64,000 nucleotides of DNA from contig JAWKJY010000003.1 in NCBI GenBank assembly GCA_041393535.1, positions 434,001 through 498,000 of the forward strand, in the 5' to 3' direction. The notes beneath the pieces are model-generated. The model was not told the origin of the DNA. It worked only from the letters and a program-made list of their open reading frames with translations, and searched no databases. This document shows positions 15,355 to 24,433 of the stretch, piece after piece; position 1 is the stretch's first letter; every line of letters begins with the position of its first letter. Origin of the DNA: JAWKJY01 sp041393535 (lineage in GTDB: Bacteria; Actinomycetota; Thermoleophilia; Gaiellales; Gaiellaceae). The position numbers and the translations under genes were made by a program.

Positions 15355-16391
15355 GGCTGCCTCCGACAAGGTCCTGCTGGACGTCAAGGGGCTCGTCAAG
15401 CAGTTCCCGATCCCCGGCTCGAAGAAGGTCGTGCACGCCTGCTCGGACGTGACGATCACGCTCAAGCGCGGCGAGACGCTCGGCGTGATCGGCGAGTCGG
15501 GCTCGGGCAAGACGACGCTCGGCCGCTGCATCCTCCGGCTGATCGAGCCCACGAGCGGCGAGGTCGTCTTCGACGGGACGCGCGTGACCGGGATGGGGCG
15601 GAGCGACCTCCGCAAGCTGCGCACGGACATGCAGATCGTGTTCCAGGAGCCGTTCGACTCGCTCAACCCGCAGATGATCGTCGGGCGCCAGATCGCCGAG
15701 CCGCTCCGGATCCACACGAACATGAACAAGGAGCAGCGCCGGCAGCGCGTGCGCGAGCTGCTCGAGTTCGTCCGGCTGCCGCCCTCGACCTACGACGCCG
15801 TCCCGCGGCAGCTCTCGCCGGGCGCGCTCCAGCGCGCCTCGATCGCGCGGGCGATCGCCACGAGCCCGAAGCTCGTCGTGCTCGACGAGCCGACCTCGGC
15901 GCTCGCACCCGAGGCGGAGGCCGAGGTGATCGGCCTGCTGAAGGATCTCCAGAAGGAGCTCGGGCTCGCGTACATCTTCATCTCGCACGACCTCTCGCTG
16001 GTCGGCGAGATCTGCGACAAGGTCGCGATCATGTACCTGAGCCAGGTCGTCGAGTACGGCTCGCGCGACGACGTCTTCGAGCACCCGCGCCACCCGTACA
16101 GCCGCGCCCTGCTCGCGTCGGTGCTCCTGCCCGACCCGACGCAGCGCCGCGACTCGTCCGACCGCGCCGAGCGGCTCGAGGGCGAGATCCCGAGCCCGAT
16201 CGACTTGCCGCGCGGCTGCTACCTCGCGTCCCGCTGCCCCTACGTGACGGATCGCTGCCGCGAGCAGCCGCAGCCCTCGCCGAGGTCGGCCGACCACTCG
16301 CGCTGCTGGCGCATGGCGAGGCGACCTCACCGAGGAGGAGATCGCGCGCACGCGCGAGGAGCGTCGCGCGCGGTTCGTCGCGCAGGACTGA
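15341..16391 (+). CDS. Dpp/Opp-type ABC transporter ATPase 2 (DppF-like), frameshift near the C terminus
   Basis: The second nucleotide-binding subunit, ATG 15341 behind GGGGGTGAGGG. Walker A G-E-S-G-S-G-K-T-T, Q-loop F-Q-E-P-F-D-S-L-N-P, Walker B V-V-L-D-E-P-T-S-A-L and H-loop I-S-H-D-L are intact. The signature is degenerate (L-S-P-G-A-L-Q-R instead of L-S-G-G-Q-x-Q-R). Near 16316-16320 the family-like ending jumps one frame. After C-W-R-M-A the next frame reads G-D-L-T-E-E-E-I-A-R-T-R-E-E-R-R and stops at 16389-16391, just before the following gene. Read without the shift, the protein runs to 16435 and overlaps the next gene. An indel error is likely. Confidence 0.88.
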
Positions 16392-16394
16392 CGC

Positions 16395-17822
16395 TTGGCG
16401 GAGCACGGGGCGAGCCCGACGGGTGGGCCGGCTGAGCCGGCGGGGATCGACTGGGCCCAGGCCGAGGCCTGGGACCGGGCGTACTACCTCCACGCCGTGC
16501 AGGCGGGCTCCGAGCTCGCCTACGTCCCGGTCGAGCGCGTCGACGGGAGCTACCTCGTCCTCGCCGACGGCACCCGCCTGCTCGACTTCCAGAGCCAGCT
16601 GATCTCCGACAGCCTCGGGCACCGCCACCCGCGCGTGCACGCCGAGATCGCCCGGGCGATGGAGCGGTACGGGCACGTCTTCTTCGGCCTGGCGACGGAC
16701 TACCGCGCGCGGGCCGCGAAGCTGCTGCTCGAGGACGTCCTCGGCGCGCCGCGCTCCTGGGCCGGACGCGTCCGGATCCTCGCCTCCGGGACCGAGGCCG
16801 TCGAGCAGGCGCTGCTGATGGCCCGCCTCTCGACCGGGCGGCCGATCGTGCTGACCCAGGCGCACTCCTACCACGGCTTCACCGTGGGGACCACGATGCT
16901 CCGCGGCTACCGCGGCAACCTGACCCCGGGCGGCGCCTTCGACCGCGTCGTCGACGTCCCCGGCTTCCCGGCCGCGAACGTCGTCACGATCCCCGCCCCC
17001 GAGTTCCACGACCACGACGGCCCGCGGCCCCTGCCCTCGCTCGCGGCGACGGAGGAGATCATCCGGGCGGTCGGCCCGGAGAACATCGCGGCGGTGATCA
17101 CCGAGACCATGCTCGGCGCGTCGGGCCTGCTACCGCCGGACGACTACCTGCCCGGCCTGGTCGAGATCGCGCGCCGGCACGGCATCCTCTGGATCGCCGA
17201 CGAGGTGCTCACCGGCTTCGGCCGGCTCGGGGAGTGGTTCGGCTACCAGTGCTACCCCGGCCTCGAGCCGGACCTGCTGGTGCTCGGGAAGGGGCTGAAC
17301 GGCTGCGCGCTCCCATGCGGCGCCGTGGTCGCCAGCCGGGCGATCGCGGAGCCGATCGAGCAGGCGCGCTGGTGGAGCGGCTCGACCCACGACGCCCATC
17401 CGCTCGTGTGCGCGTCGATCGTCGGAGCGATCGAGACGCTGCTCGAGGAGGACGTGCTCGGCCGCGTCCGCCACCTCGGCAGCCACCTCGAGGCCGGCCT
17501 GCGCGCGCTCGCCGACCGGCATCCGTCCGTGCGCAGGGTCAGCGGCAAGGGGCTGTACCACGCGGTCGACCTGGCGCGGCCGGACGGCAGCCCGATCGTC
17601 CCCGAGGACCGCGGCACGGCGTTCCTCGGCGACCTCGCGAGCCAGCCCAACAACGTCGTCGCGCGGGAGTGCGCCGCGCGCGGGGTCTTCCTCGGCGGCT
17701 TCGTCCCGAACACGATCAAGGTCGCGCCGCCGTTCACGGTCGACGAGGCCGAGATCGACCTCGGGCTGGCCGCGTTCGACGAGGCGCTCTCGGTCGTCGA
17801 CGACCTGGCCGCGCGTGCCTGA
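16395..17822 (+). CDS. Class III PLP-dependent aminotransferase
   Basis: A 475-residue fold-type I aminotransferase of the omega-amino-acid/beta-alanine-pyruvate/aspartate-aminotransferase-like group. It has the PLP aspartate in W-I-A-D-E-V-L-T-G-F-G-R-L-G, the Schiff-base lysine in L-V-L-G-K-G-L-N-G, and a substrate loop with S-G-T-E-A-V-E-Q-A-L near residue 130. The only usable start is TTG 16395, three bases after the preceding stop, with no clear Shine-Dalgarno, so it is probably translated by coupling. It removes or transfers an amino group from a primary amine in the presumed catabolic pathway. Confidence 0.9.
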   Translation: MAEHGASPTGGPAEPAGIDWAQAEAWDRAYYLHAVQAGSELAYVPVERVDGSYLVLADGTRLLDFQSQLISDSLGHRHPRVHAEIARAMERYGHVFFGLATDYRARAAKLLLEDVLGAPRSWAGRVRILASGTEAVEQALLMARLSTGRPIVLTQAHSYHGFTVGTTMLRGYRGNLTPGGAFDRVVDVPGFPAANVVTIPAPEFHDHDGPRPLPSLAATEEIIRAVGPENIAAVITETMLGASGLLPPDDYLPGLVEIARRHGILWIADEVLTGFGRLGEWFGYQCYPGLEPDLLVLGKGLNGCALPCGAVVASRAIAEPIEQARWWSGSTHDAHPLVCASIVGAIETLLEEDVLGRVRHLGSHLEAGLRALADRHPSVRRVSGKGLYHAVDLARPDGSPIVPEDRGTAFLGDLASQPNNVVARECAARGVFLGGFVPNTIKVAPPFTVDEAEIDLGLAAFDEALSVVDDLAARA

Positions 17823-18951
17823 CGGGGTCGCCGGCCCCGGGCAGGCACAGGGGATCGCCGGGCCGATCCCGGCAGACGCGCTCGGCCTCGTCCTCCCGCA
17901 CGAGCACATCCTCTTCGACACCTCGCCCTGGCTGCTGCCGGCGCCGCCGGCGAAGGCGTGGCTGACCGACGCGCCGGTGGCGCTCGACACGTACGCGGAG
18001 GTCTTCCGCGACCCGCTCGTCTGCCGCGACAACCTCGTCTTCCTGGACGACGACGTCGCCGTCGACGAGCTCGAGCGGTTCCGGGAGGCGGGGGGCGGCA
18101 CGATCGTGGACGTCACGCCGCCCGCGATGGGGCGCGACGTCGCGCGCGTGCGGCGGATCGCCGAGCGGTCGGGCGTCCAGGTGGTCGTCGGCACGGGGCA
18201 CTACGTCCAGTCGACGCACCCGCCCGAGGTGGCGCGCCAGTCCGTCGACGAGATCGCCGCCTGGATGATCGGCGAGATCAGGGACGGGATCGACGACACC
18301 GGCATCCGACCCGGCGTGATCGGCGAGATCGGCACGAGCGGCGCGATCCACCCCGACGAGCGGAAGTGCCTCGAGGCCGCGGCGCTGACGCAGCAGGAGA
18401 CGGGGCTCGCCATCACCGTGCACTGCGCGATCCCGACCGAGAAGGTCGGGCTCGACGTCGTGCGCGTCCTCGAGCGTGCGGGCGCCGACCCGACCCGGGT
18501 GATCCTCGGGCACATGAGCCACACGGTCGCCGACCTCGACTACCACCGCGCCTGCGCCGACACCGGCGCGGTGCTCGAGTACGACCGCTTCGGCGCCGAG
18601 TTCCTCTACGAGAGCTGGGGCCGCTACGAGGAGCCGCGCGACTCGACGGTCGTCGCGGCCGTCGCGCGGCTCGTCGCCGACGGCTACGGCGACCGCATCG
18701 TGCTCTCGCACGACGCCTGCTACCGCGTCCAGCTCGCCCGCTTCGGCGGCGGCGGGTACGCGCACCTGGCGCGCCACGTCCTGCCGGCGCTGGGCGACGC
18801 GGGCGTCGACGAGGCCGCGCTCCGGCGCCTGACCGTCGAGACCCCCGCGCGGCTGCTCGCGATCCGGGAAGATGCACGCACGTCCAGGGACGTCCGAACC
18901 GAGGGCGCGCGCGACGAGGTCGCAGCGCCCGTGGCCAAGGAGGGGAGATGA
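17815..18951 (+). CDS. Phosphotriesterase-family metal-dependent hydrolase
   Basis: A 378-residue TIM-barrel amidohydrolase of the PTE family, which includes lactonases and esterases. Visible metal ligands are H-E-H (V-L-P-H-E-H-I) near residue 25, an acidic bridging position in V-I-G-E-I-G-T-S-G, His in T-V-H-C-A-I-P and I-L-G-H-M-S-H, and Asp in V-L-S-H-D-A-C. The bridging residue appears to be Glu rather than carboxylated Lys, as in PTE-like lactonase subgroups. The GTG start overlaps the aminotransferase by eight bases. The C-terminal 35 residues are charged and poorly conserved-looking. Confidence 0.88.
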   Translation: MPDGVAGPGQAQGIAGPIPADALGLVLPHEHILFDTSPWLLPAPPAKAWLTDAPVALDTYAEVFRDPLVCRDNLVFLDDDVAVDELERFREAGGGTIVDVTPPAMGRDVARVRRIAERSGVQVVVGTGHYVQSTHPPEVARQSVDEIAAWMIGEIRDGIDDTGIRPGVIGEIGTSGAIHPDERKCLEAAALTQQETGLAITVHCAIPTEKVGLDVVRVLERAGADPTRVILGHMSHTVADLDYHRACADTGAVLEYDRFGAEFLYESWGRYEEPRDSTVVAAVARLVADGYGDRIVLSHDACYRVQLARFGGGGYAHLARHVLPALGDAGVDEAALRRLTVETPARLLAIREDARTSRDVRTEGARDEVAAPVAKEGR

Positions 18952-20984
18952 CCGAGACGGGCCAGACGCCCATCGCGGAGCTGGAGCACATCTGGAACCC
19001 GCTCGACATCGGGCCGACCCGGGTCAAGCACCGGATCATGATGACCGCCCAGACGATCCTCTACTCGGACGACCACATCCTGGGCGACCGGCACATCGCC
19101 TTCTACCGCGAGCGCGCGATGGGCGGCGCGGCGCTGCTGATCACCGAGCAGCAGGCGGCGCACCGCCTCTCGAAGGGCTCCTTCTACGTCGGCTGCACGG
19201 CGTGGGAGAAGCGCGCGATCCCGCAGTACGCGAAGCTCGCGGACGCGGTGCACGCGTTCGGGACGAAGCAGTTCGTCCAGCTCTTCGCGGCCGGCGTGCA
19301 CGACAAGGGGATGATGGTCTTCGACATCTGGCACCCGCTCTGGGGCGTGTCGAGGACGCCGTCGATCGTGCATCGCGAGATGCCGATGGAGATGGAGAAG
19401 CACCACATCCTCGACATCGTCAAGGGCTACGGCGAGTCGGCCCTGAACGTCAAGACGGCCGGCCTCGACGGCGTCGAGGTCCACGGCGCGCACTCGTACC
19501 TGGTCGGGCAGTTCCTCTCGCGCGCCTACAACAAGCGCACGGACGAGTACGGCGGCTCGATCGAGAACCGGGCCCGGGTGATCCTCCAGATCGGCGAGGA
19601 GATCCGCCGGCAGGTCGGCGACGACATCACCGTCGGCGTGCGCCTCTCGTTCGACGAGCTGCTCGGCGAGGCGGGCCTGACCGCGGCCGAGTCGGAGGAG
19701 ACGATCGACATCCTCGCGGGCTCGGGCCTGTTCGACTACTTCAACATCTCGGGCGGCGGCTACCACACGATGCACCTCACGGTGCCGTCGATGGTCGGCG
19801 GGGAGGGCGTGTTCCGGCCCTTCGGCGAGCGGGCCAAGGAGATCGTCGGCCACCGCGCGAAGGTCTTCCTGGTCGGCCGCATCCTCGACCTGCGCATGGC
19901 CGACGACGTCGTGCGAACGGGCCAGGCCGACATGGTCGCGATGACGCGCGCGCAGATGGCCGACCCGTTCCTCGTCACGAAGGCGCGCGAGGGCCGCGAG
20001 GACGAGATCGTCCGCTGCGTCGGCGCGAACGTCTGCCTCGCACGCGCGTTCGAGCAGCGCGAGGTGACCTGCGTGATGAACCCGGCGGTCGGCCGCGAGC
20101 GCCAGCTCGGCCACGGCACCCTGAAGCACGTCAACGGCAACGCGCGGCGCGTCGTCGTCGTGGGCGGCGGCCCCGCTGGCCTCAAGGTCGCGGGTGCCGC
20201 GGCCGCGCGGGGCCACCACGTCCACCTGGTCGAGCGCTCGAGCGAGCTCGGCGGGCACCTGAACCTGCTCAAGCAGCTGCCCACACGGACGGCCTGGGCG
20301 CGCGCGATCCAGAACTTCGCGAAGCCGCTCGAGGTGCACGGGGTGGAGGTCTTCCTCGACACCGAGGCCACGCCCGAGCTGATCGCGGCGCAGAAGCCGG
20401 ACGTCGTCGTCGTCGCGACCGGCTCGCGCTGGGACACGAGCGGCTACTCGGTTCACCGGCCCGACCGCGACGGGATCCCCGGCGCCGACTCGCCCGCGGT
20501 CATGGACATCGCGACCGCGGCGCGGCGGGCCCTGGCCGACCCGAAGGCGCTCGGCGAGCGCGTGCTGATCTTCGACGAGTCGACCGGCTTCCTGCCGCTC
20601 GGCCTGGCCGACCTGCTGCTCGACCGGGGCGTGAAGGTCGAGATCGCGACGTCGCACTTCTTCGTCGGCGAGGACAACCTGAAGACCCAGGAGCTGCCCC
20701 ACCTCCTGCCGGTGCTGTACGGGAAGGGCATCGTCCTGACACCGCAGACGATGATCGACTCGATCGACGGGAACGACGTGACCCTCCAGTTCATCTGGGG
20801 TGGCGACCCGCGTGTCGAGCGGTACGACACGATCGTGCTCTCGCAGATGCGCGTCCCGAACGAGGAGCTGTACTTCGCGCTGAAGGGCACCGGGCCGGAT
20901 GTCCGCCGGGCGGGCGACGCGGTCACGCCGCGCCAGCTCTACGCGGTCGTCTACGAGGGCGAGGCCGTCGGGCGCGAGATCTAG
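18948..20984 (+). CDS. Old-yellow-enzyme/2,4-dienoyl-CoA reductase-type FMN-FAD oxidoreductase with reduced Fe-S motif
   Basis: A 678-residue NADH:flavin oxidoreductase. Residues 1-340 form an FMN TIM barrel (V-E-V-H-G-A-H-S-Y-L and Y-G-G-S-I-E-N-R-A-R). The segment around 355-380 should hold a [4Fe-4S] cluster. Residues 400-678 hold FAD/NAD domains (V-V-V-V-G-G-G-P-A-G-L). The canonical C-x2-C-x3-C-x11-C set reads C-V-G-A-N-V-C-...-C, so one cysteine is Ala and the spacing is shorter. The ATG overlaps the PTE-like stop by four bases behind GGAGGGGAG. It probably reduces a C=C or N-containing intermediate. Confidence 0.9.
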   Translation: MTETGQTPIAELEHIWNPLDIGPTRVKHRIMMTAQTILYSDDHILGDRHIAFYRERAMGGAALLITEQQAAHRLSKGSFYVGCTAWEKRAIPQYAKLADAVHAFGTKQFVQLFAAGVHDKGMMVFDIWHPLWGVSRTPSIVHREMPMEMEKHHILDIVKGYGESALNVKTAGLDGVEVHGAHSYLVGQFLSRAYNKRTDEYGGSIENRARVILQIGEEIRRQVGDDITVGVRLSFDELLGEAGLTAAESEETIDILAGSGLFDYFNISGGGYHTMHLTVPSMVGGEGVFRPFGERAKEIVGHRAKVFLVGRILDLRMADDVVRTGQADMVAMTRAQMADPFLVTKAREGREDEIVRCVGANVCLARAFEQREVTCVMNPAVGRERQLGHGTLKHVNGNARRVVVVGGGPAGLKVAGAAAARGHHVHLVERSSELGGHLNLLKQLPTRTAWARAIQNFAKPLEVHGVEVFLDTEATPELIAAQKPDVVVVATGSRWDTSGYSVHRPDRDGIPGADSPAVMDIATAARRALADPKALGERVLIFDESTGFLPLGLADLLLDRGVKVEIATSHFFVGEDNLKTQELPHLLPVLYGKGIVLTPQTMIDSIDGNDVTLQFIWGGDPRVERYDTIVLSQMRVPNEELYFALKGTGPDVRRAGDAVTPRQLYAVVYEGEAVGREI

Positions 20985-21048
20985 GGACGGGGAGGCGCGC
21001 CGGCGGCGCGGCGCGCGGTAGGTCACGGGAGGCGAAAAGGAGGCTGGC

Positions 21049-22038
21049 ATGGCACGGTTGGCGAAGGATCACTGGCGGCGCGACAAGCACTCGTTCAAGA
21101 ACTTCCTCGCGCTCGATCGGGCCCCGCTCGACGGCCCGGAGACGCTCGGCGGCCTGAACGGCGCGATGGTCTCCGGCGACACGCGCAGCGGGTCGCAGAC
21201 GTTCATCGTGGAGATCCCCAAGGGCTTCAAGCGCAAGCACGACGAGAAGCTCGCCTCGCTCGAGTTCTTCACGCTCCGCGGCGACCTGTCGCTGAACGGC
21301 GTGGCCGTCGGCGCCAGCGGCTACATCCACCTGCCGCAGGCGGGCGGGGGCGGCGAGATCCGCTCGAAGAACGGCGCCCTCGCGCTCGCCTTCTGGAACC
21401 CCAACCTGCCGTCCTTCCCGCCGCCCTACACGCAGAACACCACGCTGCGCCTGTGGGAGGAGGAGTGGCTCCCGAGCCTCCCCGGCAGCCACAGCGTCAT
21501 GCACAAGTCCCTCCGCCGGCCCGATCCGTACGGCGGCGACTTCGACGGCGGCCCCGGCGGCTTCCTGCGCGTGATGTTCATCGGCCCGGGCGTCGACGCG
21601 CCGTACGAGCACGTCCACCACGAGTGCTTCGAGGAGATCTTCCAGCTCTCGGGCGACGTCCTGCTCGGCGACGAGGGGATCATGGGCCTCGGCTCGGTCA
21701 CGATCCATCCGCAGGAGTGGTGGCACGGCCCCTTCGCGAGCCGCGCGGGCGCGATCGTGCTCGTCCACACCGACGCGCCGATGGGCCTGCCCTGGCCGCC
21801 GCGCGAGGACGACTACCCGATCGCGAAGCAGATGTGCTGCGCGTACATGGACGAGGAGCCCTGGGACGTCCACGCGGAGCACACGCCGTTCGCCGAGACC
21901 GCCTACACGCGGCTGCAGAAGAACGCCGCCTTCCAGAAGTGGGCGAAGAGCGCGCCGGAGTTCGGCGACAAGGTCGGCCGCGACGTGGCGTCGTCCTTCC
22001 GCGCCGCGTGGAACTTCGACAAGCAGAAGAAGGGCTAG
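21049..22038 (+). CDS. Bicupin-domain protein
   Basis: A 329-residue protein with two cupin folds. The first (residues about 50-125) lacks obvious histidine ligands. The second (about 170-250) keeps P-Y-E-H-V-H-H-E-C-F-E-E and I-H-P-Q-E-W-W-H-G-P, the two cupin motifs with His/Glu metal ligands. Bicupins of this sort can be dioxygenases, isomerases or sugar/acid-binding proteins; no reaction can be assigned. ATG lies behind AAAAGGAGGC, the best ribosome site of the run, suggesting high expression. It is seven bases from the peroxiredoxin gene. Confidence 0.8.
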   Translation: MARLAKDHWRRDKHSFKNFLALDRAPLDGPETLGGLNGAMVSGDTRSGSQTFIVEIPKGFKRKHDEKLASLEFFTLRGDLSLNGVAVGASGYIHLPQAGGGGEIRSKNGALALAFWNPNLPSFPPPYTQNTTLRLWEEEWLPSLPGSHSVMHKSLRRPDPYGGDFDGGPGGFLRVMFIGPGVDAPYEHVHHECFEEIFQLSGDVLLGDEGIMGLGSVTIHPQEWWHGPFASRAGAIVLVHTDAPMGLPWPPREDDYPIAKQMCCAYMDEEPWDVHAEHTPFAETAYTRLQKNAAFQKWAKSAPEFGDKVGRDVASSFRAAWNFDKQKKG

Positions 22039-22044
22039 CCGCGG

Positions 22045-22590
22045 ATGCCGACGATTCGCAACGCTGCCGTCAAGGCGGGCGGCGCGCCGATGACGCTCGT
22101 GGGCGACCCGCTGGCGGTCGGCACGAAGGCGCCCGATTTCGAGACGATCCAGTTCGTCATGGGCGAGGGCTTCACGACCGTCCGCCTCGCGGACACGCCC
22201 CGGGCGGTGCGGCTGTTCAGCATCGTCCCGTCGCTCGACACGCCGGTCTGCGCCGACCAGACGCGGCGCTTCAGCCAGGAGCTCGCGTCGTTCGGCGACG
22301 CGGTCGCGACGTACACCGTCTCGGTCGACACGCCGTTCGCGCAGAACCGCTTCTGCGGGGCGGAGTCGATCGAGAACATGCAGACGCTCTCGGACTACAG
22401 GGACCGCTCGCTCGGCACGAGCTGGGGCGTCCTGATCGACGAGAGCAAGCTGCTCGCGCGCGCGGTCGTGATCCTCGATCCCGACGACACCGTCGCCTAC
22501 GTGGACGCGGTCGCCGACATCTTCGACCACCCGGACTACGACGGGGCGATCGCGGCCCTGCGCGCGGCGGTCGAGCGGGCGGGCGCATGA
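22045..22590 (+). CDS. Atypical 2-Cys peroxiredoxin (Tpx-type thiol peroxidase)
   Basis: A 181-residue thioredoxin-fold peroxidase. The peroxidatic cysteine lies in P-S-L-D-T-P-V-C-A-D-Q-T-R (about residue 73) and the resolving cysteine in N-R-F-C-G-A-E (about 107). This is the arrangement of bacterial Tpx, which reduces alkyl hydroperoxides using thioredoxin. Length is normal. Its position inside a flavin-enzyme operon suggests protection from peroxide made by those oxidoreductases. It overlaps the next gene by four bases. Confidence 0.9.
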   Translation: MPTIRNAAVKAGGAPMTLVGDPLAVGTKAPDFETIQFVMGEGFTTVRLADTPRAVRLFSIVPSLDTPVCADQTRRFSQELASFGDAVATYTVSVDTPFAQNRFCGAESIENMQTLSDYRDRSLGTSWGVLIDESKLLARAVVILDPDDTVAYVDAVADIFDHPDYDGAIAALRAAVERAGA

Positions 22591-23471
22591 GCGACTACGG
22601 CGTCATCGACATCGTCGTCAACCCGTGGACGCCGCTCGAGGTCGCGAACGAGCAGGTCGGGGTGGACGAGTTCTTCTACGACAAGGTCCGCGTCCCGAGG
22701 GACAAGCGCGGCGGCGTCGAGATGAGCGCGTACGTCGAGAAGATGGACCGGGCGGGCATCCAGCGGTCGCTCCTGATCGGCGTGCGCTGCGGCGACATGC
22801 GGATGAAGCACTCGTTCGCGATCCCGTACGAGCGGATCGTCTCCTACATCGAGCAGGCGCCCGACCGCTTCTCCGGCCTGGCGGGGATCGACCCGAGCCG
22901 GACGATGCGCGGGCTGAAGGAGCTCGAGACGGGCGTCCGCGACTACGGCTTCGTGGGCGCGCACCTCTACCCGCACTGGTTCGAGTGGCCGCCCGACCAC
23001 GCGAAGTTCTACCCCTTCTACGCGAAGTGCTGCGAGCTCGGGATCCCGATCATGATGCAGATCGGGCACTGCCTCGACTACCAGCGCGACCGGATCCTCC
23101 CGAGCGTCGGGCGGCCGATCACGCTGGATCGCGTGGCGATCGACTTCCCGGAGCTGACGATCATCGGCATCCACCTCGGCTGGCCGTGGACGGAGGAGAT
23201 GATCGCCGTCGCCTACAAGCACAACAACGTCTACATGGCGCCGGACGCGTACGGCCCCAAGCACTGGGGCGACTCGTTCATCCACTTCGCGAACACGTGG
23301 GGCCAGGACAAGTGCCTCTTCGGGACGGACTGGCCGGTCGTCGACCCCGAGCGCGCGATGCGCGAGGTGCACGAGATCGACTTCCGCCCCGAGGCGAAGC
23401 GGAAGTTCCTGCGCGACAACGCGCTCCGGCTCTTCAACCTGCCGGAGTCGAAGGAGCTCGCGTCGTCGTGA
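22587..23471 (+). CDS. Amidohydrolase_2-family protein without the N-terminal HxH
   Basis: A 294-residue TIM-barrel protein of the ACMSD/resorcylate-decarboxylase-type amidohydrolase group. The second-half family marks are present: M-M-Q-I-G-H-C-L-D, I-I-G-I-H-L-G-W-P-W, L-F-G-T-D-W-P-V-V-D, and the terminal N-A-L-R-L-F-N-L. The first strand, which normally has D-x-H-x-H as metal ligands, reads I-D-I-V-V-N-P-W-T-P with no histidine. It may bind metal with a reduced ligand set or work differently. It is coupled on both sides (ATGA with the peroxidase, GTGA with the next gene). Confidence 0.85.
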   Translation: MSDYGVIDIVVNPWTPLEVANEQVGVDEFFYDKVRVPRDKRGGVEMSAYVEKMDRAGIQRSLLIGVRCGDMRMKHSFAIPYERIVSYIEQAPDRFSGLAGIDPSRTMRGLKELETGVRDYGFVGAHLYPHWFEWPPDHAKFYPFYAKCCELGIPIMMQIGHCLDYQRDRILPSVGRPITLDRVAIDFPELTIIGIHLGWPWTEEMIAVAYKHNNVYMAPDAYGPKHWGDSFIHFANTWGQDKCLFGTDWPVVDPERAMREVHEIDFRPEAKRKFLRDNALRLFNLPESKELASS

Positions 23472-24433
23472 CGCAGGCGTCCGATCGGCTCTGCGCGCTC
23501 TTCGGCCTGGAGGCGCCGATCTTCCAGGCCGGGATGGGCTGGATCTCGACCGGGCCGCTCGCCGCCGCCGTGTCGGCGGCGGGCGGGCTCGGCGTGGTCG
23601 CCACCGGCGGCTACATGGGCTCGCAGGAGCTGCGCGAGCACGTCACCCGCGTCCGGGACGAGGCGCCCGGGAAGCCGTTCGGCGTCAACCTGCTCCTGCC
23701 GAGCGGGTCGTCCGAGGGCGACGACGTCTTCGGCAGCCCGGACTTCGTCCGGATCCAGCTCGACGTCTGCTTCGAGCAGCGCGTGCCCGTGATCGTGAGC
23801 GGGCTCGGCGACCCGCGACCCGTGCTGCCCGAGATCCGGGCGAACGGGGCCCGCTTCGTCGCCGTCGTCGGGAGCCTGAAGGCGGCGCGCAACGTCGCCG
23901 CGGCCGGCGCCGACGCCGTCATCGTGCAGGGGAACGAGGCCGGCGGCCACGTCGGCCCGACCGGCACGCTGACCCTGGCCCAGGAGACGATCCGGGAGCT
24001 CGACTGCCCGGTCCTGCTCGCGGGCGGGATCGCGACCGCCGGGGCCGTCTCGGCCGCGCTCGCGCTCGGCGCTGCCGGCGTCTCGGTCGGGACGCGCTTC
24101 CTGGCCTCGGAGGAGTCGGACGCCCATCCGTCCTACAAGCAGGCCGTCGTCGAGGCGGACGAGCGCTCGACGGTCGTGACGAAGGCGTGCACCGGCAAGC
24201 CGTCCCGGGCGCTCCGCTCGCTTTGGGTGGAGAGCTGGGTCGGCCGCGAGGCCGAGATCGAGCCGTACCCGGAGCAGGCCGCGACGCACTTCTGGCGCTC
24301 GCGCGCCGGCGGCGTGGACGGCGACTGGGAGGAGGGGTTCTTCCCCGCCGGGCAGTGCTCGGCGGTCATCGACGAGGTGCTGCCCGCTGCGACGATCGTC
24401 GAGCGGCTCGCGGCGGGGGTGGTGACGGGATGA
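23468..24433 (+). CDS. Nitronate monooxygenase/2-nitropropane dioxygenase-family FMN enzyme
   Basis: A 321-residue TIM-barrel flavoprotein with P-I-F-Q-A-G-M-G-W at the N terminus, G-N-E-A-G-G-H-V-G in the FMN phosphate region, and L-A-G-G-I-A-T-A and V-G-T-R-F-L-A-S-E-E-S typical of the NMO/FabK superfamily. It could oxidise nitronates or act as an enoyl reductase-like enzyme. The operon context (amine and nitrogen chemistry) favours the former only weakly. The GTG start overlaps the previous stop. Confidence 0.88.
   Translation: MTQASDRLCALFGLEAPIFQAGMGWISTGPLAAAVSAAGGLGVVATGGYMGSQELREHVTRVRDEAPGKPFGVNLLLPSGSSEGDDVFGSPDFVRIQLDVCFEQRVPVIVSGLGDPRPVLPEIRANGARFVAVVGSLKAARNVAAAGADAVIVQGNEAGGHVGPTGTLTLAQETIRELDCPVLLAGGIATAGAVSAALALGAAGVSVGTRFLASEESDAHPSYKQAVVEADERSTVVTKACTGKPSRALRSLWVESWVGREAEIEPYPEQAATHFWRSRAGGVDGDWEEGFFPAGQCSAVIDEVLPAATIVERLAAGVVTG

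Noticed and set aside
15332..16435. ATPase 2 as a normal protein ending at 16435
   Set aside because: Its last 40 residues are low-complexity and overlap the next gene, whereas a one-base shift gives a family-like charged tail that stops just before that gene.
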